From: Pseudomonadota bacterium
Lineage (GTDB): Bacteria; Pseudomonadota; Gammaproteobacteria; Pseudomonadales; Pseudohongiellaceae
Length of the DNA: 64,000 nucleotides
Reading direction: 5' to 3'
Assembly: GCA_027621405.1 (NCBI GenBank)
Contig: JAQCBT010000003.1
Location: 62,001 to 126,000, forward strand
Positions within the stretch are counted from its first letter, which is position 1; every line of letters starts with the position of its first letter. The notes beneath the pieces are model-generated. The model made no database searches. It worked only from the letters and a program-made list of their open reading frames with translations, and was not told the origin of the DNA. A program made the position numbers and the translations under genes. Of the stretch, positions 40,482 through 50,184 are shown one piece after another.

Positions 40482-42842
40482 TTACAGGTCAACTGTCGCT
40501 GTAAATGCTGCTGTGCGAGGAGCGCCAATCCAGGCACCACCACCGGAGATACCACCGAGGTAGGACTCGTCAAACAGGTTGTTCACCACGATGCCGAAGT
40601 CGAAGCCTTGCAGATAGTCGGAAATCTCCTGGCCACGCACGCTCAGGTACAGATCCGTTGCGGTGTAGTTGGCAGCTTCCCAGGTGTTGGCACGATCTAC
40701 GTAGCGATCTCCAACATATTTGGCCGACAGGCCAGCGAAGTAGTTGCCACGGTTCCAGTCCAGCGAGAGCACCCACATGGAATCAGGCGTGTTCACTACC
40801 TTGCGACCGGGGAAGATTCCCAGTGCGCTGTCTGCCTCGGCACCAAGACCGGTACCAATATAGGTGGCATCGGTATCGGTATAGGAAGCATAAACGTCCC
40901 AGTTCTCATTGATATTGATGTTGGCAGCCAATTCGAATCCACTGGAATCAACTCCACCCACGTTATCGTAGCGGCCAGTAGTACCGATGGTGTAGTTGGG
41001 GATGCCGCTGGCAGCCGCAGCTGGATCGAAGAATTCGAGACGGTTATTGAATTCATTCTCGAACAGTACCGCAGAAGCTGTCAGGCGCTGACCAACATAA
41101 CGCAGGCCCAGTTCCATGTTCTCGGCAGTCTCAGGCTCGATCACGTCGGTGATCTCACGTTCCAGCACCAGGTCGAGAGTTGGCTTCACGTTCTCCGAGT
41201 ATCCGAAGAATAATTCCAGACCATCAACAGGCAGGGTATAGGTTGCACCACCACTCAGCAGCACATCAGAATCCGAGGTGAACGAGATGTTGTTGACCGA
41301 ATCGAACAGGTCCAGTCGCTTGTTATCAACTGAGAAATCACGGATACCGAAACTGAAGGTCAGGGCATCGATCTGGATTTGATCCTGCAGGTACCACATG
41401 GTGGTTTCACGAGGGAACACACGATCATACTGAATCCAGTAAGGGATATCATTGAAATCGATACCGACTCGCGCATCTTCCAGCTTGTGCCAGTCACGCC
41501 ACTCATGGCGCTCGGAGTCTTCGTACCAGAAACCTCCGCTCACGGTGTTGGTAACTTCACCGAAACTGGATTCAAAGTCGAAATCGGCAGTGATTCCATC
41601 TCGCAACCTCGAATAGTGCGTGTGACGGAAGGACTGTACCGGTATTGAATTTGCTGGGTAGCAGGCTGGATCGTATGCTGCCCCTGCTCCACCATACGGG
41701 AAAGTGATCGACGATTGGCAATTTGGATCCGGAGTCAGGCTAACACCGTTGGGATCAGTAAAGTAGATACGACCGAATGAATTAGTGGAAGTCAGTACTG
41801 GCAGATTACCCTGCAGTTCGTATTCCGGTCCTCCAGCATCATCCGTAACGTTACCGATATAGGGCGGAATCCAGTCACCGCGACCATCCATCTCATGGTG
41901 ATAGACGCCGAACTCAGCTGTCAATTCATCGGTGAACTCCGCATCCAGCTTCAGGTAGCCGAAGTTGTTTTCACGATTCGTCGACCAGCCGCGACGATAT
42001 ACCTGGTTCACATAAGGGATGTCAGTCCACTCGCCAATCAGGCGATCCCAGTCTGGATCGGTAGCAAATTCATTGGCCGAAAACAGGCGCTGGTAGTTGT
42101 CTTCGTGAATATCGTCCCAGGCGTAGTAGCCAGTCAGGGTGTAGTTATCGAACTCACTGATGAACTTGGCGGCGAAGTGATCACGCTCGTTCTGGGCAGA
42201 GTTTTCCATCCAGTCCGTGGCCTCGTTGTGATTGAACGAGAACCATGCGCGGGTGGAGTCATTCAGGATGCGGCCGGTGTCATAGCGACCGTAGTAGCGA
42301 CGGGAATCGAAATCACCCTGGGACAGTTGTACGCGCATACGCTGCGATTCGATCGGGTCATCCGTGGTGAAGTTCAAGGTACCACCCAGTGATTCGGTCG
42401 TGCGTGTATCGATGGAGGCAATTCCCTGGTTCACTTCCACCCCACCGGAATTCATGCTGTCGATATAGCGGTTGGCCTTGGCGCCACCACCGTAGTTGGA
42501 GTCACCATTAGGGAAGCCGTCGATAGTCGTTCCGACCTGCTGGTCGGACAGGCTGGTCTGGTAACCGCGCAGATTGACCGTGGTAGACCAGTCATCGAAG
42601 CCGAAGTTATCACCCTCGGTCACGTTCACACCCGGCAGGTTATCGATCGTCGCCAGCACGGAAGTAATTGGATTTTGCTGATCCCGCATGGATTGCGTCG
42701 TGGACAATGCGGAATAGGTACGAGCAGCACCGGTAATTACGATTTCCTCGATGCGACCCTCTTCCTGGGCAACGGCGCTGGACGCGCTCAATGCCATCAT
42801 TGGAATCGCACAAGGCCAATAGCGTCGAAACAGTAGTTTCAT
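40482..42842 (-). CDS. TonB-dependent outer-membrane receptor
   Basis: Signal peptide, plug domain (IEEIVITGAART..., NLRGYQ), beta-barrel-like C-terminus ending in aromatic/hydrophobic (FTATVDL). Confidence 0.92.
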   Translation of the reverse strand: MKLLFRRYWPCAIPMMALSASSAVAQEEGRIEEIVITGAARTYSALSTTQSMRDQQNPITSVLATIDNLPGVNVTEGDNFGFDDWSTTVNLRGYQTSLSDQQVGTTIDGFPNGDSNYGGGAKANRYIDSMNSGGVEVNQGIASIDTRTTESLGGTLNFTTDDPIESQRMRVQLSQGDFDSRRYYGRYDTGRILNDSTRAWFSFNHNEATDWMENSAQNERDHFAAKFISEFDNYTLTGYYAWDDIHEDNYQRLFSANEFATDPDWDRLIGEWTDIPYVNQVYRRGWSTNRENNFGYLKLDAEFTDELTAEFGVYHHEMDGRGDWIPPYIGNVTDDAGGPEYELQGNLPVLTSTNSFGRIYFTDPNGVSLTPDPNCQSSITFPYGGAGAAYDPACYPANSIPVQSFRHTHYSRLRDGITADFDFESSFGEVTNTVSGGFWYEDSERHEWRDWHKLEDARVGIDFNDIPYWIQYDRVFPRETTMWYLQDQIQIDALTFSFGIRDFSVDNKRLDLFDSVNNISFTSDSDVLLSGGATYTLPVDGLELFFGYSENVKPTLDLVLEREITDVIEPETAENMELGLRYVGQRLTASAVLFENEFNNRLEFFDPAAAASGIPNYTIGTTGRYDNVGGVDSSGFELAANININENWDVYASYTDTDATYIGTGLGAEADSALGIFPGRKVVNTPDSMWVLSLDWNRGNYFAGLSAKYVGDRYVDRANTWEAANYTATDLYLSVRGQEISDYLQGFDFGIVVNNLFDESYLGGISGGGAWIGAPRTAAFTATVDL

Positions 42843-42965
42843 TTTTTATTCTCTCCTAATGGAATAAAACCTACCGGCTCACAGGACCGCTCGCCGGAGT
42901 GAAAGACTGCTGCCAAACAACGTCCAGTTGTTCTTGTTATTAAGCGCGTTTCAGGAGTGATCGCC

Positions 42966-43106
42966 TGACAACAATCGACGCAGGATAGTCAGGTGATGTG
43001 ACAGCTGTATTAAGGAAATATTGAAAATTTATGACAGGGCGAGAAGCAAAGGCATTGTGACAGTGCCTGTCATCGAAAATTCACTCGACAGAAATCCAGG
43101 TGTCAC
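42966..43106 (-). promoter_or_regulatory. Cluster of TGACA/TGTCA motifs, possible Pho-box region upstream of the TonB receptor
   Basis: TGACA at 42966, TGACAG at 42999, 43032, 43058; CTGTCA at 43067; TGTCAC at 43101. Confidence 0.4.
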
Positions 43107-43145
43107 ATTGAGGATTTATATTTCAGTATTGAAATACTGCGCCTG

Positions 43146-44570
43146 CTAAGCAAGGGAGTCTCGCTGCGACTCGATGTATCGCTGCAGCTCGGCGAGAACC
43201 TGTTGTCCCCTGACATCGGCCCGCTCCTGGGCCTCCGCCAACTCTTCCTCGTACAGCTTTAACCGCTCCAATTCCGTAAGCCGTGTACGTCGGAATTCAT
43301 TCCAGGCCTGCAGTTCTTCTTCGAGCAAGGTCTGCGGATAATTTCGTGCCCGGTAACGGAACAGCATCTCCTGCAGCCTGCCGTCATTGAACGGTAAATC
43401 CAGCCGTGGCAGATCGCCCGGCGGTGTATTCCGCACCAGTTGCATGAGTTGCTTGTCGTTCTCGGAGAAGAAGCCGCCGGAATAAATCATGAAGTCCGGA
43501 TCCTGTTCCTGGGGATGCTGCTCCTGCCGATAAATATTGGCGATACGCCGTGGTAACTGCGGCATGCCCTGCAGCTGCTCCCAGTGCTCACGACAGGCAT
43601 CGAGATCGACATCATACAGCGCAGCGCGCTCCGGACTCAGCACCGCAGGTGAAGTCACGATAGGTGAGCGGTTGTAGTGAATAACTTTCAGGGGAATCCG
43701 CTCCACGCCCTCCCCCAGCTCGGCACTGGCGGTAAACAACCTTTCCCGAATCTGCTCATCGCTCAAGGACACCCAGGTCGCTGGATCGACCCGCAGGTCG
43801 TAGACGATCACCCCGTTGCTGTTGCTGGGGTGAGCACAGATCGGCATCACCAGGGCGAGGCAGCCCTTACTTGACGGATACATCACGGACACATGCAATA
43901 CCGGCTTGCGGGTCTTTAGGTCGATTTCCGCCTGCACCTTCTGTTTCGAGCGCAGTTGGTAGGCGTAATCGAACAACTTGGGCTGCTTGTCCTTGATCAG
44001 TTTCGCCATTGCGATGGTGGCCAGCACATCCGACAGGGCATCGTGAGCATCTGCATGCTCAATACCATTGGCCACGGTTAGTTCTTCCAGGCGAAAACTG
44101 TTGCTGCCATCCACCTTCTTCGGCCATTCGATGCCCTCGGGCCGGGTGGCGGCGCACAGGCGCACCATGTCGATAATGTCCCAACGCGAATTGCCGTTCT
44201 TCCACTCCCGTTCATAGGGATCGTAGAAATTGCGATACAGCAGCTGACGAGTTACCTCATCATCGAATCGAATGCTGTTATAGCCAGTTACGCAGGTACC
44301 GGGCTGCGAAAACTCACCATGAATCTTCTTGATGAACTCCGCCTCCGGCAATCCTTCTGCTTTCGCCTTCTGGGGAGTGATGCCCGTGATCAGGCAGGAC
44401 ATGGGGCTGGGAATGAAATCGTTTGCCGGCTGGCAATACATGACCAGCGGCTCGCCGATGATGTTGAGGTCCTCGTCCGTACGAATACCAGCAAACTGAC
44501 TGGCGCGATCCCGTCGTGGGTCCCTGCCAAAGGTTTCGAAGTCGTACCAGTAAATACTTTTGTCGGCCAA
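43146..44570 (-). CDS. sbcB: Exodeoxyribonuclease I
   Basis: IYWYDFETFGRDPRRDRASQFAGIRTDEDLN, CVTGYNSIRFDDEVTR, EHADAHDALSDV. Confidence 0.96.
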   Translation of the reverse strand: MADKSIYWYDFETFGRDPRRDRASQFAGIRTDEDLNIIGEPLVMYCQPANDFIPSPMSCLITGITPQKAKAEGLPEAEFIKKIHGEFSQPGTCVTGYNSIRFDDEVTRQLLYRNFYDPYEREWKNGNSRWDIIDMVRLCAATRPEGIEWPKKVDGSNSFRLEELTVANGIEHADAHDALSDVLATIAMAKLIKDKQPKLFDYAYQLRSKQKVQAEIDLKTRKPVLHVSVMYPSSKGCLALVMPICAHPSNSNGVIVYDLRVDPATWVSLSDEQIRERLFTASAELGEGVERIPLKVIHYNRSPIVTSPAVLSPERAALYDVDLDACREHWEQLQGMPQLPRRIANIYRQEQHPQEQDPDFMIYSGGFFSENDKQLMQLVRNTPPGDLPRLDLPFNDGRLQEMLFRYRARNYPQTLLEEELQAWNEFRRTRLTELERLKLYEEELAEAQERADVRGQQVLAELQRYIESQRDSLA

Positions 44571-44712
44571 TTTTGTTTCCTGCCATAGCTATGATGATCA
44601 TCATAGCATGCTCAACCGTGACCGCCTGCCATCGAACATGTTTGGTACCTATGCATACTCTATGCTTCTTGCTAGTTCTTCACGAATCTAACAAGCTGAG
44701 TACCAGTTGGGC

Positions 44713-44819
44713 CGAGCAGCAGGTAGGGCTTTTGGAGACACGCCGTGAACCCATCCCTAGGGGCTCGCGAGCGACATCCTTGTCGCTCGACGGTCTCCAA
44801 AAGCCCTACCTGCTCCTCG
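44713..44819 (+). repeat. Compound inverted-repeat element copy 1 (27-bp arms, 59-bp core 44737-44795)
   Basis: CGAGCAGCAGGTAGGGCTTTTGGAGAC ... GTCTCCAAAAGCCCTACCTGCTCCTCG, 1 mismatch; internal hairpin CGAGCGACA-TCCT-TGTCGCTCG. Confidence 0.95.
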
Positions 44820-44950
44820 ACCCTTCATTATCCAGTGACACTTTCAACAGAGACAACCGCTGGCCCCCGATTCCATTGAGCGCCGCGCAATTGTTTAATG
44901 ATTCTCAAAGCTAAAAATGATTGGAAGGAAAAGAACTTCGGAGCGAATCG

Positions 44951-45065
44951 GCTTGAGGCTCGTAGGGGGGACTAAGGCGACCGTCGAGCGACAGGGATGT
45001 CGCTCGCGAGCCCCCAGGGATGGGTTCACGGCGTGTCGCATTAGTCCCCCCTACGAGCCTCAAGC
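44951..45065 (-). repeat. Compound inverted-repeat element copy 2 (25-bp perfect arms, 59-bp core 44979-45037, opposite orientation)
   Basis: GCTTGAGGCTCGTAGGGGGGACTAA ... TTAGTCCCCCCTACGAGCCTCAAGC; core is the reverse complement of the 44737-44795 core with 2 differences. Confidence 0.95.
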
Positions 45066-45238
45066 ATCCATGCACGATATCCAATAATTCTCCACCCGAA
45101 GATAGACAGGGCCGCCATTCGTCTGCCCAAGTCAATTGGTGTAAAATCGCCGAGTTTGCTCAGGCGTCGCCAAACACCTGATTGGCACCAGAATCGAGCG
45201 AAATAAACGAACAACCAGCTAAACCCCAGGACAAGCAT

Positions 45239-46255
45239 ATGGAATTTCGCGGCGCTCACATCCTCAGTGTTACCCAGTTTGAGCGAGACGATGTGCAGCG
45301 GGTGTTTGAGGTCGCGGACAGCATGGAACCCTATGCCCATCGCTTGAGGATCAGCAAGGCCCTGGATGGCGCGATTCTCGGCAGCATGTTCTTCGAGCCC
45401 AGCACCCGCACGCGGGTGAGCTTCGGCTGCGCATTTAACCTGCTGGGAGGCCATGTCAGGGAGACCACGGACATCAAGTCTTCCTCCATTACCAAGGGCG
45501 AATCCCTCTACGACACGGCCCGGGTCATCAGCGGCTACTCCGATGTGGTGGTGATGCGTCATCCGCAGCCGGGGTCGGTGGCCGAGTTTGCCAAGGCCAG
45601 CCGGGTGCCGGTGATCAACGGTGGTGATGGTCCTAACGAACATCCCTCCCAGGCCCTGCTGGACCTGTATACGATCAAGAAGGAGCTGATCTCGAAGCAG
45701 CGCAGTATCGACGGCATGCATATCGCCATGGTAGGGGACCTCAAGCATGGGCGGACGGTGCACAGCCTGTCCCAACTCTTGCTTCTCTATAAGGGCATCA
45801 CATTCAGCCTGATCTCCCCCAGGGAACTGAAGATGCCGGATTCCATCGTCGCCGAGCTGCGCAATGCCGGTCACGAGGTGATCGAGACCGAGGACATGGA
45901 GGCGGGCCTGAAGGATAACGACACGGTATACCTGACCCGCATCCAGGAGGAACGCTTCGAAAACAAGCTGGAGGCGGATATCTATCGTGGGCGCTTCCGC
46001 ATGAACCAGGCCATCTATACCCGTCATTGCCAGCCCAACACGGTTATCATGCATCCCCTGCCCCGGGATTCCAGGGAAGAGGCGAACGAACTGGACAATG
46101 ATTTGAACCAGCACCCAAATCTCGCCATTTTCCGCCAGACCGACAACGGGGTGCTAGTGCGCATGGCGCTGTTCGCGCTTATACTGGATGTCACCGACAA
46201 GATCGACAGGAATGCCACCGACGTGGGCTGGTATACGGAAAGCCGCTTCGACTAG
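45239..46255 (+). CDS. pyrB: Aspartate carbamoyltransferase catalytic chain
   Basis: FFEPSTRTRVSF, GDGPNEHPSQALLDLYTI, HPLPRDSREEANELD; start at MEFRGAHILS. Confidence 0.95.
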   Translation: MEFRGAHILSVTQFERDDVQRVFEVADSMEPYAHRLRISKALDGAILGSMFFEPSTRTRVSFGCAFNLLGGHVRETTDIKSSSITKGESLYDTARVISGYSDVVVMRHPQPGSVAEFAKASRVPVINGGDGPNEHPSQALLDLYTIKKELISKQRSIDGMHIAMVGDLKHGRTVHSLSQLLLLYKGITFSLISPRELKMPDSIVAELRNAGHEVIETEDMEAGLKDNDTVYLTRIQEERFENKLEADIYRGRFRMNQAIYTRHCQPNTVIMHPLPRDSREEANELDNDLNQHPNLAIFRQTDNGVLVRMALFALILDVTDKIDRNATDVGWYTESRFD

Positions 46256-46314
46256 TCCGCTTCGCATAGTTAGACACAACTACCAACGCTGTACAGAGAA
46301 AACAGATAAGACTT

Positions 46315-47469
46315 ATGGGATTCAATGACCTACTCAGAATGATGATCGAAAAGGATGGCTCTGACCTGTTCCTGACCACCGGTGCGCCTCCCAGTATGAA
46401 GGCCTATGGCAAACTGGTACCACTGATCGACAAGAAGCTTCCCGAGGGCATGGTCAAGAAGATCGCCTACCAGATCATGAATGCAGACCAGATCAAGGAG
46501 TTCGAAAAGAGCCCGGAGATGAACCTGGCCGTGGCCGACCCCGATATTGGTCGCTTCCGAGTCAACATCTTCCAGCAGCGTGGCGAGATTGGCATCGTCG
46601 CCCGTAATATCAAGACCGAGATTCCTTCTGCCGAGTCCCTCGGACTGCCGCCGGTGCTCTCCGAACTCATCATGAGCAAGCGCGGCATCATCCTGTTCGT
46701 GGGCGGAACCGGCTCCGGCAAATCCACGTCCCTGGCTGCGCTGATCGACTACCGAAACAAGAACAGCGATGGTCATATCATCACCATCGAAGACCCGGTG
46801 GAATTCATCCATCCACACCAGGGCTGTATCGTGAACCAGCGTGAGGTAGGTGTGGACACAAACTCCTACGAAGACGCCCTGAAGAACACCCTGCGGCAAG
46901 CGCCAGATGTCATTCTTATCGGTGAGATTCGAAGCCAGGAGACCATGGAGCACGCACTGGCTTTCGCAGAAACCGGTCACCTCTGCCTGTCTACCCTGCA
47001 CGCCAACAACGCCAACCAGGCGCTGGACCGGATCATTAACTTTTTCCCCGATGAACGGCACAAGCAGTTGTTCCTCGACCTGTCATTGAACCTCGTTGCC
47101 TTCGTGTCCCAGCGCCTGATCCCAACGGTGAATGGCAAGCGTGCAGCAGCGATCGAGATTCTCATCGGCACTCCCCGTGTGGCCGACCTCATCAAGGGCG
47201 GCAAGGTCATGGAACTCAAGGAAGTAATGGAGAAGTCCGAGCAGCAAGGCATGAAGACCTTCGACTCCGCCCTGTTCGATCTCTACAAGTCCGGCAAGAT
47301 AAGTTATGAGGAAGCCCTCAAGAACGCCGACTCCAAGAACAACCTGCGTCTCAAGATTCAGCTATCCGAGGGCAAGAGCGGGGAAGAGGAAGAGGATCTG
47401 GATGACGAGGACGAGAGCGGCGGCCTGTCCCTGGTGGGCAAGGACGACGAAAACCCGATGAGCTTCTGA
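46315..47469 (+). CDS. pilU: PilT/PilU-family twitching motility ATPase, PilU-like
   Basis: Walker A VGGTGSGKSTSLAA, Asp box TIEDPVEFIHPH, GEIRSQETMEHALAFAETGHLCLSTLHANNANQALDRI. Confidence 0.88.
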   Translation: MGFNDLLRMMIEKDGSDLFLTTGAPPSMKAYGKLVPLIDKKLPEGMVKKIAYQIMNADQIKEFEKSPEMNLAVADPDIGRFRVNIFQQRGEIGIVARNIKTEIPSAESLGLPPVLSELIMSKRGIILFVGGTGSGKSTSLAALIDYRNKNSDGHIITIEDPVEFIHPHQGCIVNQREVGVDTNSYEDALKNTLRQAPDVILIGEIRSQETMEHALAFAETGHLCLSTLHANNANQALDRIINFFPDERHKQLFLDLSLNLVAFVSQRLIPTVNGKRAAAIEILIGTPRVADLIKGGKVMELKEVMEKSEQQGMKTFDSALFDLYKSGKISYEEALKNADSKNNLRLKIQLSEGKSGEEEEDLDDEDESGGLSLVGKDDENPMSF

Positions 47470-47494
47470 TCCTGCATGCCCGTCAGCATTTACC

Positions 47495-48922
47495 ATGATT
47501 AGCTTGCAGGACTACCTGGCCATGGATGCGAGCGCCATGGCCGAGGGGATCAGGACGGCACAATTCACACCTCGCGAACTGCTGGACTGCGCCATTGAGC
47601 AGGCGCAGAAACTTAACCCGCGGCTCAACGCCATAAACACCCCTTGCTTCGAGCAGGCTTCGGCCATACTCGACGCCTTACCGGCCGACACTGCCATGGG
47701 CGGCCTGCCCTTCCTCATCAAGGATCTGAGCGACCTCAAGGACATCCCTACCCACAAGGGCAGCGCGCTGTTTGCCGATTTCGTTCCCAACCAGAGTGCC
47801 ACCATTGTCGAGCGCTTCCTGCAGGCCGGCATGATTCCCATCGGCAAGAGCAACACGCCGGAACTCGGGCTAACGATAACGACCGAACCTGTCGCCACCG
47901 GAATAACACGTAATCCATGGAACCTGCACCACTCAACGGGAGGCTCCAGCGGTGGCGCGGCGGCGGCCGTTGCCGCCGGCATCGTACCCGTTGCCCATGC
48001 CACCGATGGCGGCGGTTCCATCCGCATTCCCGCCAGTTGCTGTGGACTGGTGGGCCTGAAGCCAAGCCGGGGTCTGACGCTTATCGAGCCCGGCCTGGCC
48101 GAATCCTGGAGCGGCATGAGCGTGGGGCACGTGCTCAGCCGAAGTGTACGTGACTGCGCGAAGTTCCTGGAATTGATCTCTCTGGACAAGCCGCTGCTCT
48201 ATCCAATGCCGACTGCACCCAGAGATTTCACAGCGCAACTGGGCGCTGGGCCCGGCCCCCTGCAAATCGCTGTGCAAACCTGGCACCCTTTCGGCGAAGC
48301 CGTCGATCAGGATTGTATCGATGCGGTAAACACCGCAGCCAGACTGTGCGAATCACTCGGCCACAGCGTCACTGAACTCGATACGAAGCCCGACTACCGT
48401 GCGGCGGCAAAGGCCATGAACAGCCTCATCGCACTACACACCTTTCAGGCTCTGAATACGCGCGTGAAAGAGCTGCAACTGAGCCTGGATACCGCTCCCA
48501 TGGAGACTTCCACCAGGCAGATGGCGCAGTACGGCGCCAGCCTGGGAATCGACGATTACACCCAGGCTATCGAGACCCTGCATCGTGTCGGCAGGGAGAT
48601 GGATGCCCTGCATGAGCGTTACGATGCAGTGCTGTCTCCCGTGCTGGCGAAGACGCCGGCCACCCTGGGCTGGCTCGATATGAACAGCGAGAAGGCCACC
48701 ACTTACATCAATCGCTACAAGTCCTACGGCGGCTTCACCGCCCTGCACAATGGCACCGGCCAACCCGCGCTCTCCGTTCCCATGTCCAGCACCGCAGACA
48801 GCCTGCCGATAGGTGTCATGTTTTCCGCCGCCTGGGGTGGTGACCTGACGCTGCTGCAACTGGCCGCCCAGATTGAGTCGGCGCGCCCCTGGCCCCTGCT
48901 TGCACCTCTGGCCATCGCCTGA
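47495..48922 (+). CDS. Amidase signature family protein
   Basis: GLPFLIKDLSDLKDIPTHKGS, GGSSGGAAAAVAAGIVPVAHATDGGGSIRIPASCCGLVGLKPSRG. Confidence 0.93.
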   Translation: MISLQDYLAMDASAMAEGIRTAQFTPRELLDCAIEQAQKLNPRLNAINTPCFEQASAILDALPADTAMGGLPFLIKDLSDLKDIPTHKGSALFADFVPNQSATIVERFLQAGMIPIGKSNTPELGLTITTEPVATGITRNPWNLHHSTGGSSGGAAAAVAAGIVPVAHATDGGGSIRIPASCCGLVGLKPSRGLTLIEPGLAESWSGMSVGHVLSRSVRDCAKFLELISLDKPLLYPMPTAPRDFTAQLGAGPGPLQIAVQTWHPFGEAVDQDCIDAVNTAARLCESLGHSVTELDTKPDYRAAAKAMNSLIALHTFQALNTRVKELQLSLDTAPMETSTRQMAQYGASLGIDDYTQAIETLHRVGREMDALHERYDAVLSPVLAKTPATLGWLDMNSEKATTYINRYKSYGGFTALHNGTGQPALSVPMSSTADSLPIGVMFSAAWGGDLTLLQLAAQIESARPWPLLAPLAIA

Positions 48923-49049
48923 TTTCGCGACGAGCCTGACCGGACGATTGCCCGCCGCAGTGACTATTTGGCACAGCCTCAACCTGTTTCATTCCAGAGC
49001 ATCGGCGTACAATACGTCTGCAACTAAAGGCTCAAGCTGGAGAAAAACA

Positions 49050-50054
49050 ATGAAAATCAATACCCTGGTAGCCGCCATCGGCACCTGCAGCGTCCTGGTA
49101 TGCAGCCAATCCCTGGCTCAAGACAGTGGTATCCCCCGCACCGAATGGGGCGTGCCTGACTTCCAGGGCTATTGGCGTAATAACACGGTAATGCCCTTCC
49201 AGCGAGCGCAGGAGCTGGGCAACCAGCAGGCATTCACTGTCGAAGAAGCTCGCCGCCTGGAGCGCGCCGCCCAGCAGGCCGTGGAACAGGACAATGAGCC
49301 GCTGGATCCGAATCGCCCGGCACCGGAGCTGGAAGCCCTGCCACCCGTGGGCAACTATGACCTGTTCTGGACCGACCGCGGCATGTTCCTGCCCACCATC
49401 GATGGTGAGTACCGAACCTCGGCCATCATCGATCCTCCCAATGGTCGCATTCCGGAGCGGGTAGAAGGATTCACACCGTTTTTCACCAGCAACAACGACG
49501 GCCCCGAGGGTCGAAGCCTCGGCGAGCGCTGCCTGTTGTCTTTCGGCAATTCCTCCGGCCCGGTCATGTCACCAGTGATGTATAACAGTCACTTCCAGAT
49601 CAACCAGGCTCCGGGTTACGTGGTGATCACAGTGGAGATGATTCACGACGCGCGCATCATTCCCATTACCAATGATCGCGACGAGATGAAATCTGCCATA
49701 CAGCAAAAATGGATGGGCGACTCCATTGGCCGCTGGGAAGGCGACACCCTGATCGTGGAAACCAAGAACTACAATCCCGCCATGAGCTACATGGGCGCCA
49801 GCACCGAGAATCTTACGGTTATCGAAACCTTCCGATTCGAGGGGCCCGACAAGCTTATCTATGGCTTCACCGTGGATGATCCCTCTGTCTACTCTGCACA
49901 GTGGAGCGGCGAGATGCCCATCACCCGCATGGATGAGCCGGTGTTCGAATACGCCTGCCACGAGGGCAACTACGGCATCATCGGCATCCTTGCCGGCGCC
50001 CGGCGCATCGAGGTCATGGACGAACTCGGCATCGAGCGCGCCATCGAGCAGTAA
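49050..50054 (+). CDS. Exported hypothetical protein
   Basis: Signal peptide MKINTLVAAIGTCSVLVCSQSLAQ; intact 334-aa ORF from internal Met. Confidence 0.75.
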   Translation: MKINTLVAAIGTCSVLVCSQSLAQDSGIPRTEWGVPDFQGYWRNNTVMPFQRAQELGNQQAFTVEEARRLERAAQQAVEQDNEPLDPNRPAPELEALPPVGNYDLFWTDRGMFLPTIDGEYRTSAIIDPPNGRIPERVEGFTPFFTSNNDGPEGRSLGERCLLSFGNSSGPVMSPVMYNSHFQINQAPGYVVITVEMIHDARIIPITNDRDEMKSAIQQKWMGDSIGRWEGDTLIVETKNYNPAMSYMGASTENLTVIETFRFEGPDKLIYGFTVDDPSVYSAQWSGEMPITRMDEPVFEYACHEGNYGIIGILAGARRIEVMDELGIERAIEQ

Positions 50055-50086
50055 GCAGTAAATCTGTTTAGCTGAACCCACCGTAG

Positions 50087-50112
50087 AAAAGGACAGCCAT
50101 GCTGTCCTTTTT
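50087..50112 (+). terminator. Intrinsic terminator
   Basis: AAAGGACAGC-CAT-GCTGTCCTTTTTT after stop at 50054. Confidence 0.85.
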
Positions 50113-50184
50113 TATTTCCGACAGTAGCCAATTCATTCTCTGCCTCAAAATCCTGTAATCAACAATTATCCTGTCGAGCCCATC

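Noticed and set aside
45041-46114. 357-aa minus-strand ORF opposite pyrB
   Set aside because: Antisense shadow; also runs into the inverted-repeat element
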